DNA of 64,000 nt from positions 1 to 64,000 of the forward strand of contig PGEI01000004.1 of assembly GCA_002894305.1 (NCBI GenBank), in the 5' to 3' direction. A program made the position numbers and the translations under genes. Below, piece by piece: positions 9,142 to 20,716 of this stretch (position 1 is its first letter; the number at the start of each line of letters is the position of its first letter). The notes beneath the pieces are model-generated. The model did not search any database. It was not told the origin of the DNA and saw nothing but the letters and a program-made list of their open reading frames with translations. Source of the stretch: Comamonadaceae bacterium CD01 (GTDB lineage Bacteria > Pseudomonadota > Gammaproteobacteria > Burkholderiales > Burkholderiaceae_C).

Positions 9142-9717
9142 ATGAAGATCTTCACCACCTGCGCTGCCCTGGCCCTGTTTTGCGGCCTGGCCGTCGCCCA
9201 GCCCCAGCAGGCGCAGCCGCGTGCCAAGGCCGCAGCGACTGCGGCCAAGCCAGCGGCTAAAACGGCCAAGACGGCGCCCAAGAGCGCCCGCAAGGCAGTC
9301 GTGGCGACGGCTACACCAGCGGCGGCCGCGGTGGTCGCTGCGGTCGTCGCCGATACCCCGCTCACCGATGAGCAGCGCACGATTGCGCAAGAAGTGCATA
9401 CCGGCCGTATTCCGTGCGAGCTGGGTGCCTTCGTCAACATCGAGCACGATGCGCAGTCGCCGGGGCGCTTTCATGTGTACGGAAAAAATTTCAAATACCA
9501 CATGACGCCGGTGGCCACCTCCACAGGTGCGGTGCGCATGGAAGACGAGCGCGCCGGTGCCATCTGGGTACAGATTGCCAACAAATCCATGCTGCTGAAC
9601 CAGAAACTGGGCCAGCGCATGGCCGATGAATGCCATAGCGCGCAGCAGATGGCGGTGGTCGAGGCCTACAAGACCAATCCGCCGCCCAGCCTGATCGACG
9701 CGCTGCCGCAGAAATAA
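9142..9717 (+). CDS. secreted protein of unknown function with Ala/Lys-rich linker
   Basis: 191-residue product that I do not recognise. It has a clear signal peptide (residues 1-19, MKIFTTCAALALFCGLAVA). A low-complexity lysine/alanine segment follows to about residue 65. The compact C-terminal region (about residues 70-190) contains two cysteines (IPCELG, DECHS). The linker suggests a periplasmic domain tethered to or contacting the wall or DNA-like polyanions, but that is speculation. It lies 34 bases after the CitE-like gene and 108 bases before acnB. An in-frame ATG at 9109 is possible but would bury the signal peptide. Confidence 0.7.
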   Translation: MKIFTTCAALALFCGLAVAQPQQAQPRAKAAATAAKPAAKTAKTAPKSARKAVVATATPAAAAVVAAVVADTPLTDEQRTIAQEVHTGRIPCELGAFVNIEHDAQSPGRFHVYGKNFKYHMTPVATSTGAVRMEDERAGAIWVQIANKSMLLNQKLGQRMADECHSAQQMAVVEAYKTNPPPSLIDALPQK

Positions 9718-9825
9718 GCCCGAGCACGCCGCGCGACGGTGGTTGGTGCGCCCGCTTGCGGGCGGGTGCGCCCAGCGCAGTGTTGCCCCACGATTGAAGA
9801 ACCCACCCTTTGGAGATTGAGAACC

Positions 9826-12432
9826 ATGTTGAAAGCCTACCGCGAACATGCCGCAGAGCGCGCCAAACTGGGCATTCCGCCGCTGGCGCTGGATGCCAAG
9901 CAGGTGGCCGCGCTGATCGAGCTGATCAAGAGCCCGCCTGCTGGCGAGGATCCGGCCTTCCTGCTCGACCTGCTGACGTACCGCGTCCCGCCGGGCGTGG
10001 ACGACGCATCCAAGGTCAAGGCCAGCTTTCTGGCTGCGGTCGCGCACGGCGACATCCAGGTTGGCCTGATCAGCAAGGCGCGCGCCACCGAGCTGCTGGG
10101 CACCATGGTGGGCGGCTACAACGTGCACCCGCTGATCGAGTTGCTGGACGACGCAGAAGTCGCCGGCGTGGCGGCCGAGGCGCTCAAGAAGACGCTCTTG
10201 ATGTTCGACTACTTCAACGACGTCGCCGACAAGGCCAAGGCCGGCAACGCCCGCGCCAAGGAGGTCATGCAGAGCTGGGCCGACGCCGAGTGGTTTACCA
10301 GCCGCCCCAAGGTCGAGGAAAAAATCACGGTCACCGTCTTCAAGGTGCCGGGCGAGACCAATACCGACGACCTGTCGCCCGCGCCCGACGCCACGACGCG
10401 CCCCGACATCCCGATGCACTACCTGGCGATGCTCAAGAATACCCGTCCCGACGCGGCCTTCAAGCCCGAGCAAGACGGCGTGCGCGGCCCGATGCAGTTC
10501 ATCGAGGATCTGAAGAAAAAGGGCCACACCGTTGCCTACGTGGGCGACGTGGTCGGCACGGGTTCGAGCCGCAAATCGGCCACCAACAGCGTGATCTGGG
10601 CCACGGGCGACGACATTCCCTTCGTGCCCAACAAGCGCTTTGGCGGTGTGACGCTGGGCGGCAAGATCGCCCCGATCTTTTTCAACACGCAAGAGGATTC
10701 CGGCTCGCTGCCGATCGAGGTCGACGTCTCCAGGATGGAGATGGGCGACGTGATCGACATCTACCCCTACGCGGGCAAGATCGAGAAGGCCGGCGCCAAG
10801 ATCGCCGACTTCGAGCTCAAGAGCCAGGTGCTGCTCGACGAAGTGCAGGCCGGCGGCCGCATCAACCTGATCATCGGCCGCGCGCTGACCGCCAAGGCGC
10901 GTGAATTCCTGGGACTGCCTGCATCGACCGCCTTCCGCCTGCCCCAGGCGCCCGCCGAAACCAAGGCAGGCTTCACGCTGGCGCAGAAGATGGTCGGCCG
11001 TGCCTGCGGCCTGCCGACCATCGACGGCGTGCAACAGGGCATTCGCCCCGGCACCTACTGCGAGCCCAAGATGACCACCGTGGGCAGCCAGGACACGACC
11101 GGCCCCATGACCCGCGATGAGCTCAAGGATCTGGCCTGCCTGGGCTTCTCCGCCGACATGGTGATGCAGTCCTTCTGCCACACCGCCGCCTATCCCAAGC
11201 CCGTGGACGTGAAGACCCACCGCGAGCTGCCCGCCTTCATCAGCAACCGCGGCGGCGTTGCGCTGCGCCCGGGCGACGGCGTGATCCACAGCTGGCTCAA
11301 CCGCCTGCTGCTGCCCGACACCGTGGGCACGGGCGGTGACTCGCACACGCGCTTCCCCATCGGCATCAGCTTCCCGGCGGGCTCCGGCCTGGTCGCGTTT
11401 GCCGCCGCCACCGGCGTCATGCCGCTGGACATGCCCGAATCGGTGCTGGTGCGCTTCAAGGGCGAGATGCAGCCGGGCGTGACGCTGCGCGACCTGGTGC
11501 ACGCGATTCCGCTGTACGCCATCAAGGCAGGGCTGCTCACCGTCGCCAAGGCCGGCAAGAAGAACGTGTTCTCGGGCAAGGTGCTGGAAATCGAAGGCCT
11601 GCCAGACCTGAAGGTAGAGCAGGCATTCGAGCTGTCCGACGCCTCGGCCGAGCGTTCTGCCGCCGGCTGCACGATCAAGCTCAACCCCGAGCCGATCAAG
11701 GAATACCTCACCAGCAACATCGTGCTGATGAAGAACATGATTGCCGACGGCTACGCGGACGCCAAGACGCTGCAGCGCCGCATCGAGAAGGTCGAGGCCT
11801 GGCTGGCCAAGCCCGAACTGCTCGAAGCCGACAAGGATGCCGAGTACGCAGCCGTGATCGAGATCGACATGAACGAGATCAAGGAGCCCATCGTCTGCTG
11901 CCCCAACGACCCGGACGACGCCAAGTTCCTGTCCGAAGTGGCCGGCACCCCGATCGACGAGGCGTTCATCGGCTCGTGCATGACCAATATCGGCCACTTC
12001 CGTGCGGCAGCCAAGCTGCTGCAGGGCCAGCGCGACATTCCGGCCAAGCTGTGGATCGCGCCGCCGACCAAGATGGACCAGAACGAGCTGATCAAGGAAG
12101 GCCATTACGCGGCATTCGGCACCGCCGGCGCGCGTACCGAACTGCCTGGCTGCTCGCTGTGCATGGGCAACCAGGCCCAGGTGCGCGAGGGCGCGACCGT
12201 GATCTCCACCAGCACGCGCAACTTCCCCAACCGCCTGGGACGCAACACCAACGTGTTCCTGGGGTCGGCCGAGTTGACCGCCATCGCATCCCGCCTGGGC
12301 AAGCTGCCCACGCGCGAGGAATACCTCAAGGAGATGGGCATCATCGACGCGGACAAGGCGAGCGTCTACCGCTACATGAACTTCGACCAGATCGAGGAAT
12401 ACGCCGAAGTCGCCAAGGGCGTCACTGCCTGA
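9826..12432 (+). CDS. acnB: bifunctional aconitate hydratase 2 / 2-methylisocitrate dehydratase
   Basis: 868-residue AcnB-type aconitase, interconverting citrate and isocitrate and in this family also 2-methylisocitrate. The HEAT-like N-terminal domain comes first ([21 protein letters not shown]), then the swivel domain, as in AcnB rather than AcnA. The 4Fe-4S cysteines lie in [10 protein letters not shown] and [10 protein letters not shown] near the C-terminus. The ATG at 9826 follows GGAG at 9812-9815. Separated by 108 bases from the secreted protein, so probably with its own promoter. Confidence 0.97.
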   Translation: MLKAYREHAAERAKLGIPPLALDAKQVAALIELIKSPPAGEDPAFLLDLLTYRVPPGVDDASKVKASFLAAVAHGDIQVGLISKARATELLGTMVGGYNVHPLIELLDDAEVAGVAAEALKKTLLMFDYFNDVADKAKAGNARAKEVMQSWADAEWFTSRPKVEEKITVTVFKVPGETNTDDLSPAPDATTRPDIPMHYLAMLKNTRPDAAFKPEQDGVRGPMQFIEDLKKKGHTVAYVGDVVGTGSSRKSATNSVIWATGDDIPFVPNKRFGGVTLGGKIAPIFFNTQEDSGSLPIEVDVSRMEMGDVIDIYPYAGKIEKAGAKIADFELKSQVLLDEVQAGGRINLIIGRALTAKAREFLGLPASTAFRLPQAPAETKAGFTLAQKMVGRACGLPTIDGVQQGIRPGTYCEPKMTTVGSQDTTGPMTRDELKDLACLGFSADMVMQSFCHTAAYPKPVDVKTHRELPAFISNRGGVALRPGDGVIHSWLNRLLLPDTVGTGGDSHTRFPIGISFPAGSGLVAFAAATGVMPLDMPESVLVRFKGEMQPGVTLRDLVHAIPLYAIKAGLLTVAKAGKKNVFSGKVLEIEGLPDLKVEQAFELSDASAERSAAGCTIKLNPEPIKEYLTSNIVLMKNMIADGYADAKTLQRRIEKVEAWLAKPELLEADKDAEYAAVIEIDMNEIKEPIVCCPNDPDDAKFLSEVAGTPIDEAFIGSCMTNIGHFRAAAKLLQGQRDIPAKLWIAPPTKMDQNELIKEGHYAAFGTAGARTELPGCSLCMGNQAQVREGATVISTSTRNFPNRLGRNTNVFLGSAELTAIASRLGKLPTREEYLKEMGIIDADKASVYRYMNFDQIEEYAEVAKGVTA

Positions 12433-12442
12433 GTGCAACCCC

Positions 12443-12466
12443 GCCGGGCGCTTGGGTGCGCCCGGC
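12443..12466 (+). terminator. GC hairpin after acnB
   Basis: GCCGGGCGC at 12443-12451 and GCGCCCGGC at 12458-12466 pair perfectly around a six-base loop, ten bases after the acnB stop. There is no T-run, so intrinsic termination is uncertain. Confidence 0.35.
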
Positions 12467-12531
12467 CGTGGCGTAATTTATGCTGCACCCGCCTCGCGGC
12501 GGCTGGGACAGGTATTAAAATATCCGTCTAC

Positions 12532-12607
12532 GGGCCGATAGCTCAGCTGGGAGAGCGCTGCGTTCGCAATGCAGAGGTCGTGAGTTCGATCCTCATTCGG
12601 TCCACCA
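12532..12607 (+). tRNA. tRNA-Ala, anticodon CGC
   Basis: 76-base cloverleaf with encoded CCA. The acceptor stem GGGCCGA/TCGGTCC contains the G3-U70 wobble pair, the alanine identity element. The D-arm has AGCTCAGCTGGGAGAGC. The anticodon loop TTCGCAA gives CGC, reading GCG. The T-arm has GTTCGATCC. Followed directly by a terminator. Confidence 0.96.
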
Positions 12608-12616
12608 CACATATCC

Positions 12617-12646
12617 AAAGCCCGGGGCTCGCTCCCCGGGCTTTTT
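12617..12646 (+). terminator. intrinsic terminator of tRNA-Ala
   Basis: AAAGCCCGGGG and CTCCCCGGGCTTTTT form a strong GC stem with a tiny loop and a five-T tail, starting 10 bases after the tRNA 3' end. Confidence 0.85.
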
Positions 12647-12662
12647 GCTTTCTGCAGAGCAA

Positions 12663-13619
12663 TCAGGGCCGTGAGGCGGCCTCGGGTCGAAGCGTCTCCA
12701 GCATGCGCACCAGCACCAGCATGGCCTGGTTGACCGGCGTGGCTACGGAGAGGGCTGCGCCGCGGCGCACGATATGGCCGTTCAGGTGCTCGATCTCGCT
12801 GGGGTGGCCGCGCGCCAGATCCTGTGCGGTCGATGAAAGCTGCCCCGGCATGGATGCGGCGATGCCCTGGACGGCAGCGTGGATGTCGTCGGCCATCTCC
12901 ACCCCTTCGGCCTGCGCGACCGCCAGGCATTCGGCGACCAGGTTGTCGATGAGCTGCAGCGCCCCGTCCTGCTGCACCAGCCAGCCATAGGGTTTCTGGA
13001 CGATGGCCGACAGCGCGTTGTAGGCGCAGTTGATGACCAGCTTGGACCACAGCGCGCCCCGGACGTTGGACGAGACCTGGGCGGGAATGCCGGCGGCGGC
13101 CAGTTCGCGAACCAGTCGCTCGCTGACCGGCGATGGGGGCAGCAGCAGGTCGCCGCGCCCGTAATGGCGCACGTGGCCGGGGCCGGCCATGGCGGTGGCC
13201 ACATAGACGACGGCTGCGCCCACCGGCTGCCGGGGGCCCAGCACGCTGCGCACGCGCTCGTCGTTGTCCACGCCGTTTTGCAGCGTGAGCACCAGCGTGT
13301 GCGCGCCCAGGTGGGGTTGGATTTGCCGGGCTGCGCTTTCGGTGTCGGTCGACTTGACGCTCAGCAGCACCACGTCCGCACCCGTGATCGCGGCCGGGTC
13401 GGTGCTGGCGCTGATGGGGACGTGGATGTCCTCGGTGGCCGTCTGCAGGCGCAGCCCCCGGGCCTGGATGGCCTGGACATGGGCCGGGCGACCGATCAGC
13501 GTGACCTGGTGGCCTGCGCGCGCCAGCAGCGTGCCGAAGTAGCAGCCGACCGATCCCGCGCCCATCACGGCAAAGCGCAACCGGTCTGAGGAGTAGGTGT
13601 CGTGGGCGGTGGCGGTCAT
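12663..13619 (-). CDS. panE: 2-dehydropantoate 2-reductase
   Basis: NADPH-dependent ketopantoate reductase (318 residues) of the PanE/ApbA family, making pantoate for coenzyme A. The Rossmann motif FAVMGAGSVGCYFGTLLARAG is near residues 17-37. VVLLSVKSTDT supplies the family's conserved serine/lysine region. The segment GALWSKLVINCAYNALSAI contains the catalytic lysine context. The ATG at 13619 was chosen; an upstream frame to 13694 would run into the rpoD terminator. Several PanE-like paralogs act on other 2-oxoacids, so substrate identity is likely rather than certain. Confidence 0.82.
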   Translation of the reverse strand: MTATAHDTYSSDRLRFAVMGAGSVGCYFGTLLARAGHQVTLIGRPAHVQAIQARGLRLQTATEDIHVPISASTDPAAITGADVVLLSVKSTDTESAARQIQPHLGAHTLVLTLQNGVDNDERVRSVLGPRQPVGAAVVYVATAMAGPGHVRHYGRGDLLLPPSPVSERLVRELAAAGIPAQVSSNVRGALWSKLVINCAYNALSAIVQKPYGWLVQQDGALQLIDNLVAECLAVAQAEGVEMADDIHAAVQGIAASMPGQLSSTAQDLARGHPSEIEHLNGHIVRRGAALSVATPVNQAMLVLVRMLETLRPEAASRP

Positions 13620-13692
13620 GGCAGTGGGCTCTCGCGTGCGTTCAATGAAGCGGTCATTGTCGCCGCCGATACCAGCGATGTGCGACGGGCAC

Positions 13693-13726
13693 AAAAAACC
13701 CGGGCTGCCATCGGCGGGCCCGGGTT
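13693..13726 (-). terminator. intrinsic terminator of rpoD
   Basis: AAACCCGGGC at 13696-13705 and GCCCGGGTTT at 13717-13726 form a perfect 10-bp stem. Read leftward it ends in a run of six T, 29 bases beyond the rpoD stop. Confidence 0.85.
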
Positions 13727-13754
13727 TGTGATCACGCGCAGGCGCGCGGCTGGT

Positions 13755-16073
<2,319 letters not shown>

Positions 16074-16319
16074 GGACAACCTCTGGGTCAAAAAAGGACA
16101 CACCGAACGAATCGAGACGAACCGCTGCCCGTGAAAGCGCAGTGCTGCGGGCGCGGGCAAGGCGTGCGCGCCTTGCAGATGCGGAGCGAATCCCCGCGAG
16201 GCAAGATGTCTGGGCGATCATTTGGTGTGCAGCCCTTGCGGTGAGGTGGGCGATGGTCTGCGTTTGCCATGGTTGCCCGGTCCGGAGGTACTGCTGTCGC
16301 TCTTGCCGACAAACCGTAG

Positions 16320-16325
16320 ATTATA
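16320..16325 (-). promoter_or_regulatory. candidate -10 box for rpoD
   Basis: The complement reads TATAAT, a perfect sigma-70 -10 hexamer, 16 bases beyond the dnaG stop codon. CTCTTG lies 16 bases upstream on the same strand, inside dnaG, as a weak -35. If used, rpoD has an untranslated leader of about 240 bases. Confidence 0.4.
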
Positions 16326-16340
16326 TCTTTTCCGGCAATT

Positions 16341-18218
16341 TCAAGAGTCGAGCGCCTTGGTATTTTCCAGTGCATGGCGCCGCTCCTGCAGCAGGCGGTA
16401 GCGCTGCAGGGCCTGCGGGTCGTGCGCGGCGGCGGCAATCAGCGCGCTTTGCTCGTGCTTGATCGTGTCGACCAGCATGCGATTGAGCAGGTCGCGCAAC
16501 TCGCAGCGCAGCTCGGCCTCGTCGCCTTCGGTCTGCGCGTGCGAGCCGGTCATCACGCGCTCGGCAAGCGCCTGGCTGCCAGAGGCGCGGCCGTCGTACT
16601 CCTGGTCTTGCAGCTGCTCGCGCAGCACGGCCCAGGGGCGCGGGCCGTGCTCCAGCCACTGCATCTCCAGCCATGCAAACAGTGGGCCATGAGGGGCGGG
16701 CAGCGCAGCCAGCGCGGCGTGGTCTTCGTGCGTCAGCGTCTCCAGGAATGCCATGTGCGACAGCAGCAGCCGCAGCGCGTGGTCGGCGCGCCGCACCATG
16801 GAGGCGCCGGCCAGAGGTTGCGCCATGGCCGGGCGCCGGTAGCTGCCGTGGCGCGCCCGGGGGCCGGCGCCCGGGTGGGCTGGCGCGCGGGCGCCAGCGG
16901 CGTGGCTGCCGGGCGTGTCCGGCGCCTGGTACCACAGCTGGGCCAGCTCATGCGCGGGCAGCTGCGCCAGTTGCGCCAGCTCACCCTGCAGCTGGCGTTT
17001 GAGCGCGCCGTCGGGGAGCAGGGCCCATAACGGCTGGGCGTTGCTGAGCATGTGGGCGCGCCCCTCGGGCACGCCCAGGTCGCACGACTGGCTGGCCGCC
17101 TCGATCAAAAAGCGCGACAGCGGCGTGGCGTCGCCGACGTGGCGGGCGAAGGCGTCGGCGCCGTGGGCGCGGATGAAACTGTCGGGGTCGTGCTCGGGCG
17201 GCAGGAACAGGAATTTGATCGAGCGCGTGTCGCTGGCGTAGGGCAGAGCGGCCACCAGCGCCTTGTGCGCAGCGCGCCGGCCCGCGCCGTCGCCGTCAAA
17301 GCTGAACACCACCTGCTCGGTGAAGCGAAACAGCTTGTGCACATGGTCTGGCGTGCAAGCCGTGCCCAGCGTGGCCACGGCGTTGCCAAAGCCCAGCTGC
17401 GCCAGCGCGACCACGTCCATATAACCCTCGGTCACCAGCGCGTAGCCCGCCTCGCGGATCGCCTGGCGCGCCTCGAACAGACCATAGAGTTCGCGCCCTT
17501 TGTGGAACACCGGGGTTTCGGGCGAGTTCAGGTATTTGGGCTTTTCGTCGCCCAGCACGCGCCCGCCAAAGGCGATGCATTCGCCCTTGACGTTGCGGAT
17601 CGGGAACATGATGCGGTCGCGAAAGCGGTCGTAGCGGCGCCCGTCCTCCTCGCCCTGCAACACCAGGCCGGCCTCGACCAGCTGGGGGTTGTCGTATTGG
17701 GCGAACACGCTGGCCAGGCCGTGCCAGCCGGACGGCGCATAGCCCAGGCCGTAAGTGCGCGCGACCGCACCCGAGACGCCGCGCGCCTTCAGGTAGTTGA
17801 CTGCATGCGCATGTGCCGGCAGCTGGCGCCGCCAGGCGCTGGCGGCCTGCTCCAGCAGCTCGGTCAGCGTGGCCTGCTGGCGCTGCTGGGCGGCGGCGCG
17901 CGCGCGCTCCTGCGGCGACTGGTCGTCGCGCGGTACCTGCAGGCCAGCCTGCTGCGCCAGGTCTTGCACCGCTTCGACGAAGCCCATGCCGGCGTGCTCC
18001 ATCAGAAAGCCGATGGCGTTGCCGTTACGCCCGCAGCCAAAGCAGTGATAGAACTGCTTGGACGGACTGACGCTGAACGAGGGGGATTTTTCGCCGTGGA
18101 AGGGGCACAGCCCCATGTAGTTGGCGCCGCTTTTCTTGAGCTGCACATGGTGGCCGACCACGTCGACCACGTCGGTGCGCGCGAGCAGCTCCTGGATGAA
18201 TGACTGGGGAATGGACAC
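16341..18218 (-). CDS. dnaG: DNA primase
   Basis: Primase (625 residues) that lays RNA primers at the replication fork. The N-terminal CHC2 zinc motif is visible (LCPFHGEKSPSFSVSP, then HCFGCG). The Toprim core has VTEGYMDVVAL and FSFDGDGAGRRAAHKAL. A C-terminal helicase-binding part follows a proline/alanine linker. The GTG at 18218, giving (M)SIPQSFIQELLARTDVVDVV, matches the family N-terminus. The in-frame ATG at 18290 would add 24 unrelated residues and approach the divergent ligand gene. rpoD follows after 267 bases. Confidence 0.95.
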   Translation of the reverse strand: MSIPQSFIQELLARTDVVDVVGHHVQLKKSGANYMGLCPFHGEKSPSFSVSPSKQFYHCFGCGRNGNAIGFLMEHAGMGFVEAVQDLAQQAGLQVPRDDQSPQERARAAAQQRQQATLTELLEQAASAWRRQLPAHAHAVNYLKARGVSGAVARTYGLGYAPSGWHGLASVFAQYDNPQLVEAGLVLQGEEDGRRYDRFRDRIMFPIRNVKGECIAFGGRVLGDEKPKYLNSPETPVFHKGRELYGLFEARQAIREAGYALVTEGYMDVVALAQLGFGNAVATLGTACTPDHVHKLFRFTEQVVFSFDGDGAGRRAAHKALVAALPYASDTRSIKFLFLPPEHDPDSFIRAHGADAFARHVGDATPLSRFLIEAASQSCDLGVPEGRAHMLSNAQPLWALLPDGALKRQLQGELAQLAQLPAHELAQLWYQAPDTPGSHAAGARAPAHPGAGPRARHGSYRRPAMAQPLAGASMVRRADHALRLLLSHMAFLETLTHEDHAALAALPAPHGPLFAWLEMQWLEHGPRPWAVLREQLQDQEYDGRASGSQALAERVMTGSHAQTEGDEAELRCELRDLLNRMLVDTIKHEQSALIAAAAHDPQALQRYRLLQERRHALENTKALDS

Positions 18219-18319
18219 GGGCGGTATTTTCGCCCAGGGACATGATCGCTTCAGGGCCGCGTCAGCATGCTCTGCTGTAATGGCGGGCATTTTTCGACGC
18301 GCTCACAGAAAGAAACCGT

Positions 18320-19972
18320 ATGAATACCACCAGCATCTACGATCAGGATCTGCCCCGCACCGAGGCCAACCATGCGCCGCTGACGCCGCTGTCGTTCATC
18401 GAGCGCACCGCCGAGGTCTATCCCGAGCGCCTGGCGATCGTGCACGGCGACCTGCGCCAGACCTGGGGCCAGACCTATGAGCGCTGCCGCCGCCTGGCCA
18501 GCAGCCTGCGCCGCGCCGGCATTGGCAAGAACGACACCGTCGCCGCGATGCTGCCCAACACGCCGCCGATGGTCGAGGCGCATTTTGGCGTGCCGATGGC
18601 CGGCGCCGTGCTCAATACGCTCAACACGCGGCTGGACCCGCAGACCATTGCCTTCATGCTCGACCATGGCGAGGCCAGGGTGGTGATCGTCGACCCCGAA
18701 TTCAGCGCCGCCATGGGCAAGGCGCTGGAGCTGCGCCAGAGCACTGTGCCGCTGACAATCATCGAGGTCGAGGATGATTTGTACGGCCCCGCGCAGCAAA
18801 GCCTGGGCGGCGTGCGCTACGAGGACTTTCTGGCAGCGGGCGACCCGCAGTTCGCCTGGGAGCTGCCCGGCGACGAGTGGGACGCGATCGCGCTGAACTA
18901 CACCAGCGGCACCACGGGCAACCCCAAGGGCGTGGTCTACCATCACCGCGGCGCGCACACCAACGCGGTGAGCAACGTGCTGGAGTGGGACATGCCCAAG
19001 CACGCGGTCTATCTGTGGACGCTGCCGATGTTCCACTGCAACGGCTGGTGCTTTCCGTGGACCGTGGCGGCGCGTGCCGGGGTCAATGTCTGCCTGCGCC
19101 GGGTCGATGCGCAGGCGATCTTTGACGCCATCCGCAACCACGGTGTCACCCATTACTGCGGCGCGCCCATCGTGCACGGCCTGCTGGTCAACGCGCCGGC
19201 GGCGATGAAGGAGGGCGTGCCCGCCGGTGTCAAGGCCATGGTGGCGGGCGCTGCGCCGCCGGCGGCGATGATCGAAGGCATGGAGCAGATGGGCTTCGAC
19301 CTGACCCATGTCTACGGCCTGACCGAGGTCTATGGCCCGGCCACGGTATGCGCCAAGCATGACGCCTGGAACGACCTGGACATTGGCGAGCGTGCGCGCC
19401 TGAACGCCCGACAGGGCGTGCGCTACCACCTGCAGCGTGCGGCCGCCGTGCTCGACCCGGAGACCATGCAGCCGGTGCCCCACGACGGCGAGACCATGGG
19501 GGAGATCATGTTCCGCGGCAACATCACGATGAAGGGCTACCTGAAGAATCCCCAGGCCACCGCCGAGGCGTTTGCCGGCGGCTGGTTCCACAGCGGCGAC
19601 CTGGCGGTGCAGTACCCGGACGGCTACATCAAGATCAAGGACCGCAGCAAGGACATCATCATCTCGGGCGGCGAGAACATCTCGTCGATCGAGGTGGAAG
19701 ACGTGCTCTACCGCCACCCCGACGTGCTGGCCGCCGCCGTCGTCGCCCGCCCCGATCCGAAGTGGGGCGAGACGCCCTGCGCCTTCGTCGAGCTCAAGGC
19801 CGGCGCGACGGCCACGCCCGAGGACATCGTCCAGCATTGCAAGAAGCACCTGGCCGGCTTCAAGGTGCCGCGCACCGTGGTGTTTGGCGAGCTGCCCAAG
19901 ACCAGCACCGGCAAGATCCAGAAGTTCGAGCTGCGCCGCCAGGCTGGATCGGCCGCGGCAATCGATGCCTGA
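18320..19972 (+). CDS. medium-chain acyl-CoA ligase (AMP-forming)
   Basis: 550-residue member of the ANL adenylating superfamily. Visible motifs are the phosphate-binding YTSGTTGNPKG, VYGLTEVYGP, the hinge region GWFHSGDLAV, the DRSKDIIISGGENIS core and the C-terminal lysine in PKTSTGKIQKFELR. The overall pattern resembles AlkK-type medium-chain fatty acyl-CoA synthetases and methylmercaptopropionate-CoA ligases; motifs alone do not separate these. It activates a carboxylic acid with ATP and CoA in the cytoplasm. It is divergent from dnaG; phaR follows after 111 bases. Confidence 0.85.
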   Translation: MNTTSIYDQDLPRTEANHAPLTPLSFIERTAEVYPERLAIVHGDLRQTWGQTYERCRRLASSLRRAGIGKNDTVAAMLPNTPPMVEAHFGVPMAGAVLNTLNTRLDPQTIAFMLDHGEARVVIVDPEFSAAMGKALELRQSTVPLTIIEVEDDLYGPAQQSLGGVRYEDFLAAGDPQFAWELPGDEWDAIALNYTSGTTGNPKGVVYHHRGAHTNAVSNVLEWDMPKHAVYLWTLPMFHCNGWCFPWTVAARAGVNVCLRRVDAQAIFDAIRNHGVTHYCGAPIVHGLLVNAPAAMKEGVPAGVKAMVAGAAPPAAMIEGMEQMGFDLTHVYGLTEVYGPATVCAKHDAWNDLDIGERARLNARQGVRYHLQRAAAVLDPETMQPVPHDGETMGEIMFRGNITMKGYLKNPQATAEAFAGGWFHSGDLAVQYPDGYIKIKDRSKDIIISGGENISSIEVEDVLYRHPDVLAAAVVARPDPKWGETPCAFVELKAGATATPEDIVQHCKKHLAGFKVPRTVVFGELPKTSTGKIQKFELRRQAGSAAAIDA

Positions 19973-20083
19973 CGGGCGCTCAAATGCTGCAGCGCCAGAA
20001 GCGGGGCAGGGTAATCCTGTTCCGCCGCCGGCCGGGCCTTGCCTAGAATGTGTTGCAGTGCAATAACGATTTCAGGAGAGGTT

Positions 20084-20653
20084 GTGTCCGACAAGAACAC
20101 CGCACCCGCATCCGATAAAGAGAGCAAGAGCGAAGCCAAGAGTGGCGAGCGCGTCATCAAAAAATACCCCAACCGCCGCCTGTATGACACGTCGACGTCC
20201 ACCTACATCACGCTGGCCGAGGTCAAGCAGTTGGTCATGGACGGCGAGAGCGTCGTGGTGCGCGACGCCAAGAGCGGCGACGACCTGACGCGCTCCATTC
20301 TTCTGCAGATCATTCTGGAGGAGGAGGCCGGCGGCGCTCCCATGTTCAGCGAGGCGGTGCTGGCCAACATCATCCGCTTCTACGGCCACGCGATGCAGGG
20401 CTTCATGGGCGCCTACCTGGAGCGCAACGTACAGATGTTCACCGAGCTGCAAAAGCGCATGGCCGAGCAGTCCAAGGGCCTGACGCCCGAGATGTGGACG
20501 CAGTACATGAACCTGCAGTCGCCGATGCTGCAAAACCTGATGGGCAACTACACCGAGCAGTCGCAGAACATGTTCGTGCAGATGCAGCAGCAGATGCAGA
20601 AACAGACCGAGCAGATGCTGGATGCCTTCGGTTTGAAAAAACCAGCGGGCTGA
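20084..20653 (+). CDS. phaR: polyhydroxyalkanoate synthesis repressor PhaR
   Basis: 189-residue DNA- and PHA-binding repressor that senses polyhydroxyalkanoate granules and controls phasin and PHA genes. The conserved N-terminal domain is clear (VIKKYPNRRLYDTSTSTYITLAEVKQL, about residues 21-47). A PHB-accumulation domain and a glutamine/methionine-rich C-terminal tail follow. The GTG at 20084 is preceded by a strong AGGAGAG. An ATG at 20039 would add residues of no family character. No phaC, phaA or phasin gene is in the window. Confidence 0.93.
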   Translation: MSDKNTAPASDKESKSEAKSGERVIKKYPNRRLYDTSTSTYITLAEVKQLVMDGESVVVRDAKSGDDLTRSILLQIILEEEAGGAPMFSEAVLANIIRFYGHAMQGFMGAYLERNVQMFTELQKRMAEQSKGLTPEMWTQYMNLQSPMLQNLMGNYTEQSQNMFVQMQQQMQKQTEQMLDAFGLKKPAG

Positions 20654-20716
20654 CGCGCCGTTCGGGCGCTGCGGCGGCCATCCTCCGGCGCACCTTCCCG
20701 CGCCCGCGTTCCCGCT

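Noticed and set aside
9064-12438. 1124-codon open frame on the - strand opposite acnB
   Set aside because: Shadow of acnB and upstream genes; the repetitive Leu/Gly/His/Arg composition carries no motif, and the + strand genes have full family signatures.
16074-16340. possible small gene or structured RNA in the dnaG-rpoD gap
   Set aside because: No frame with a ribosome-binding site and recognisable product, and no convincing riboswitch fold by eye; best explained as the rpoD leader.
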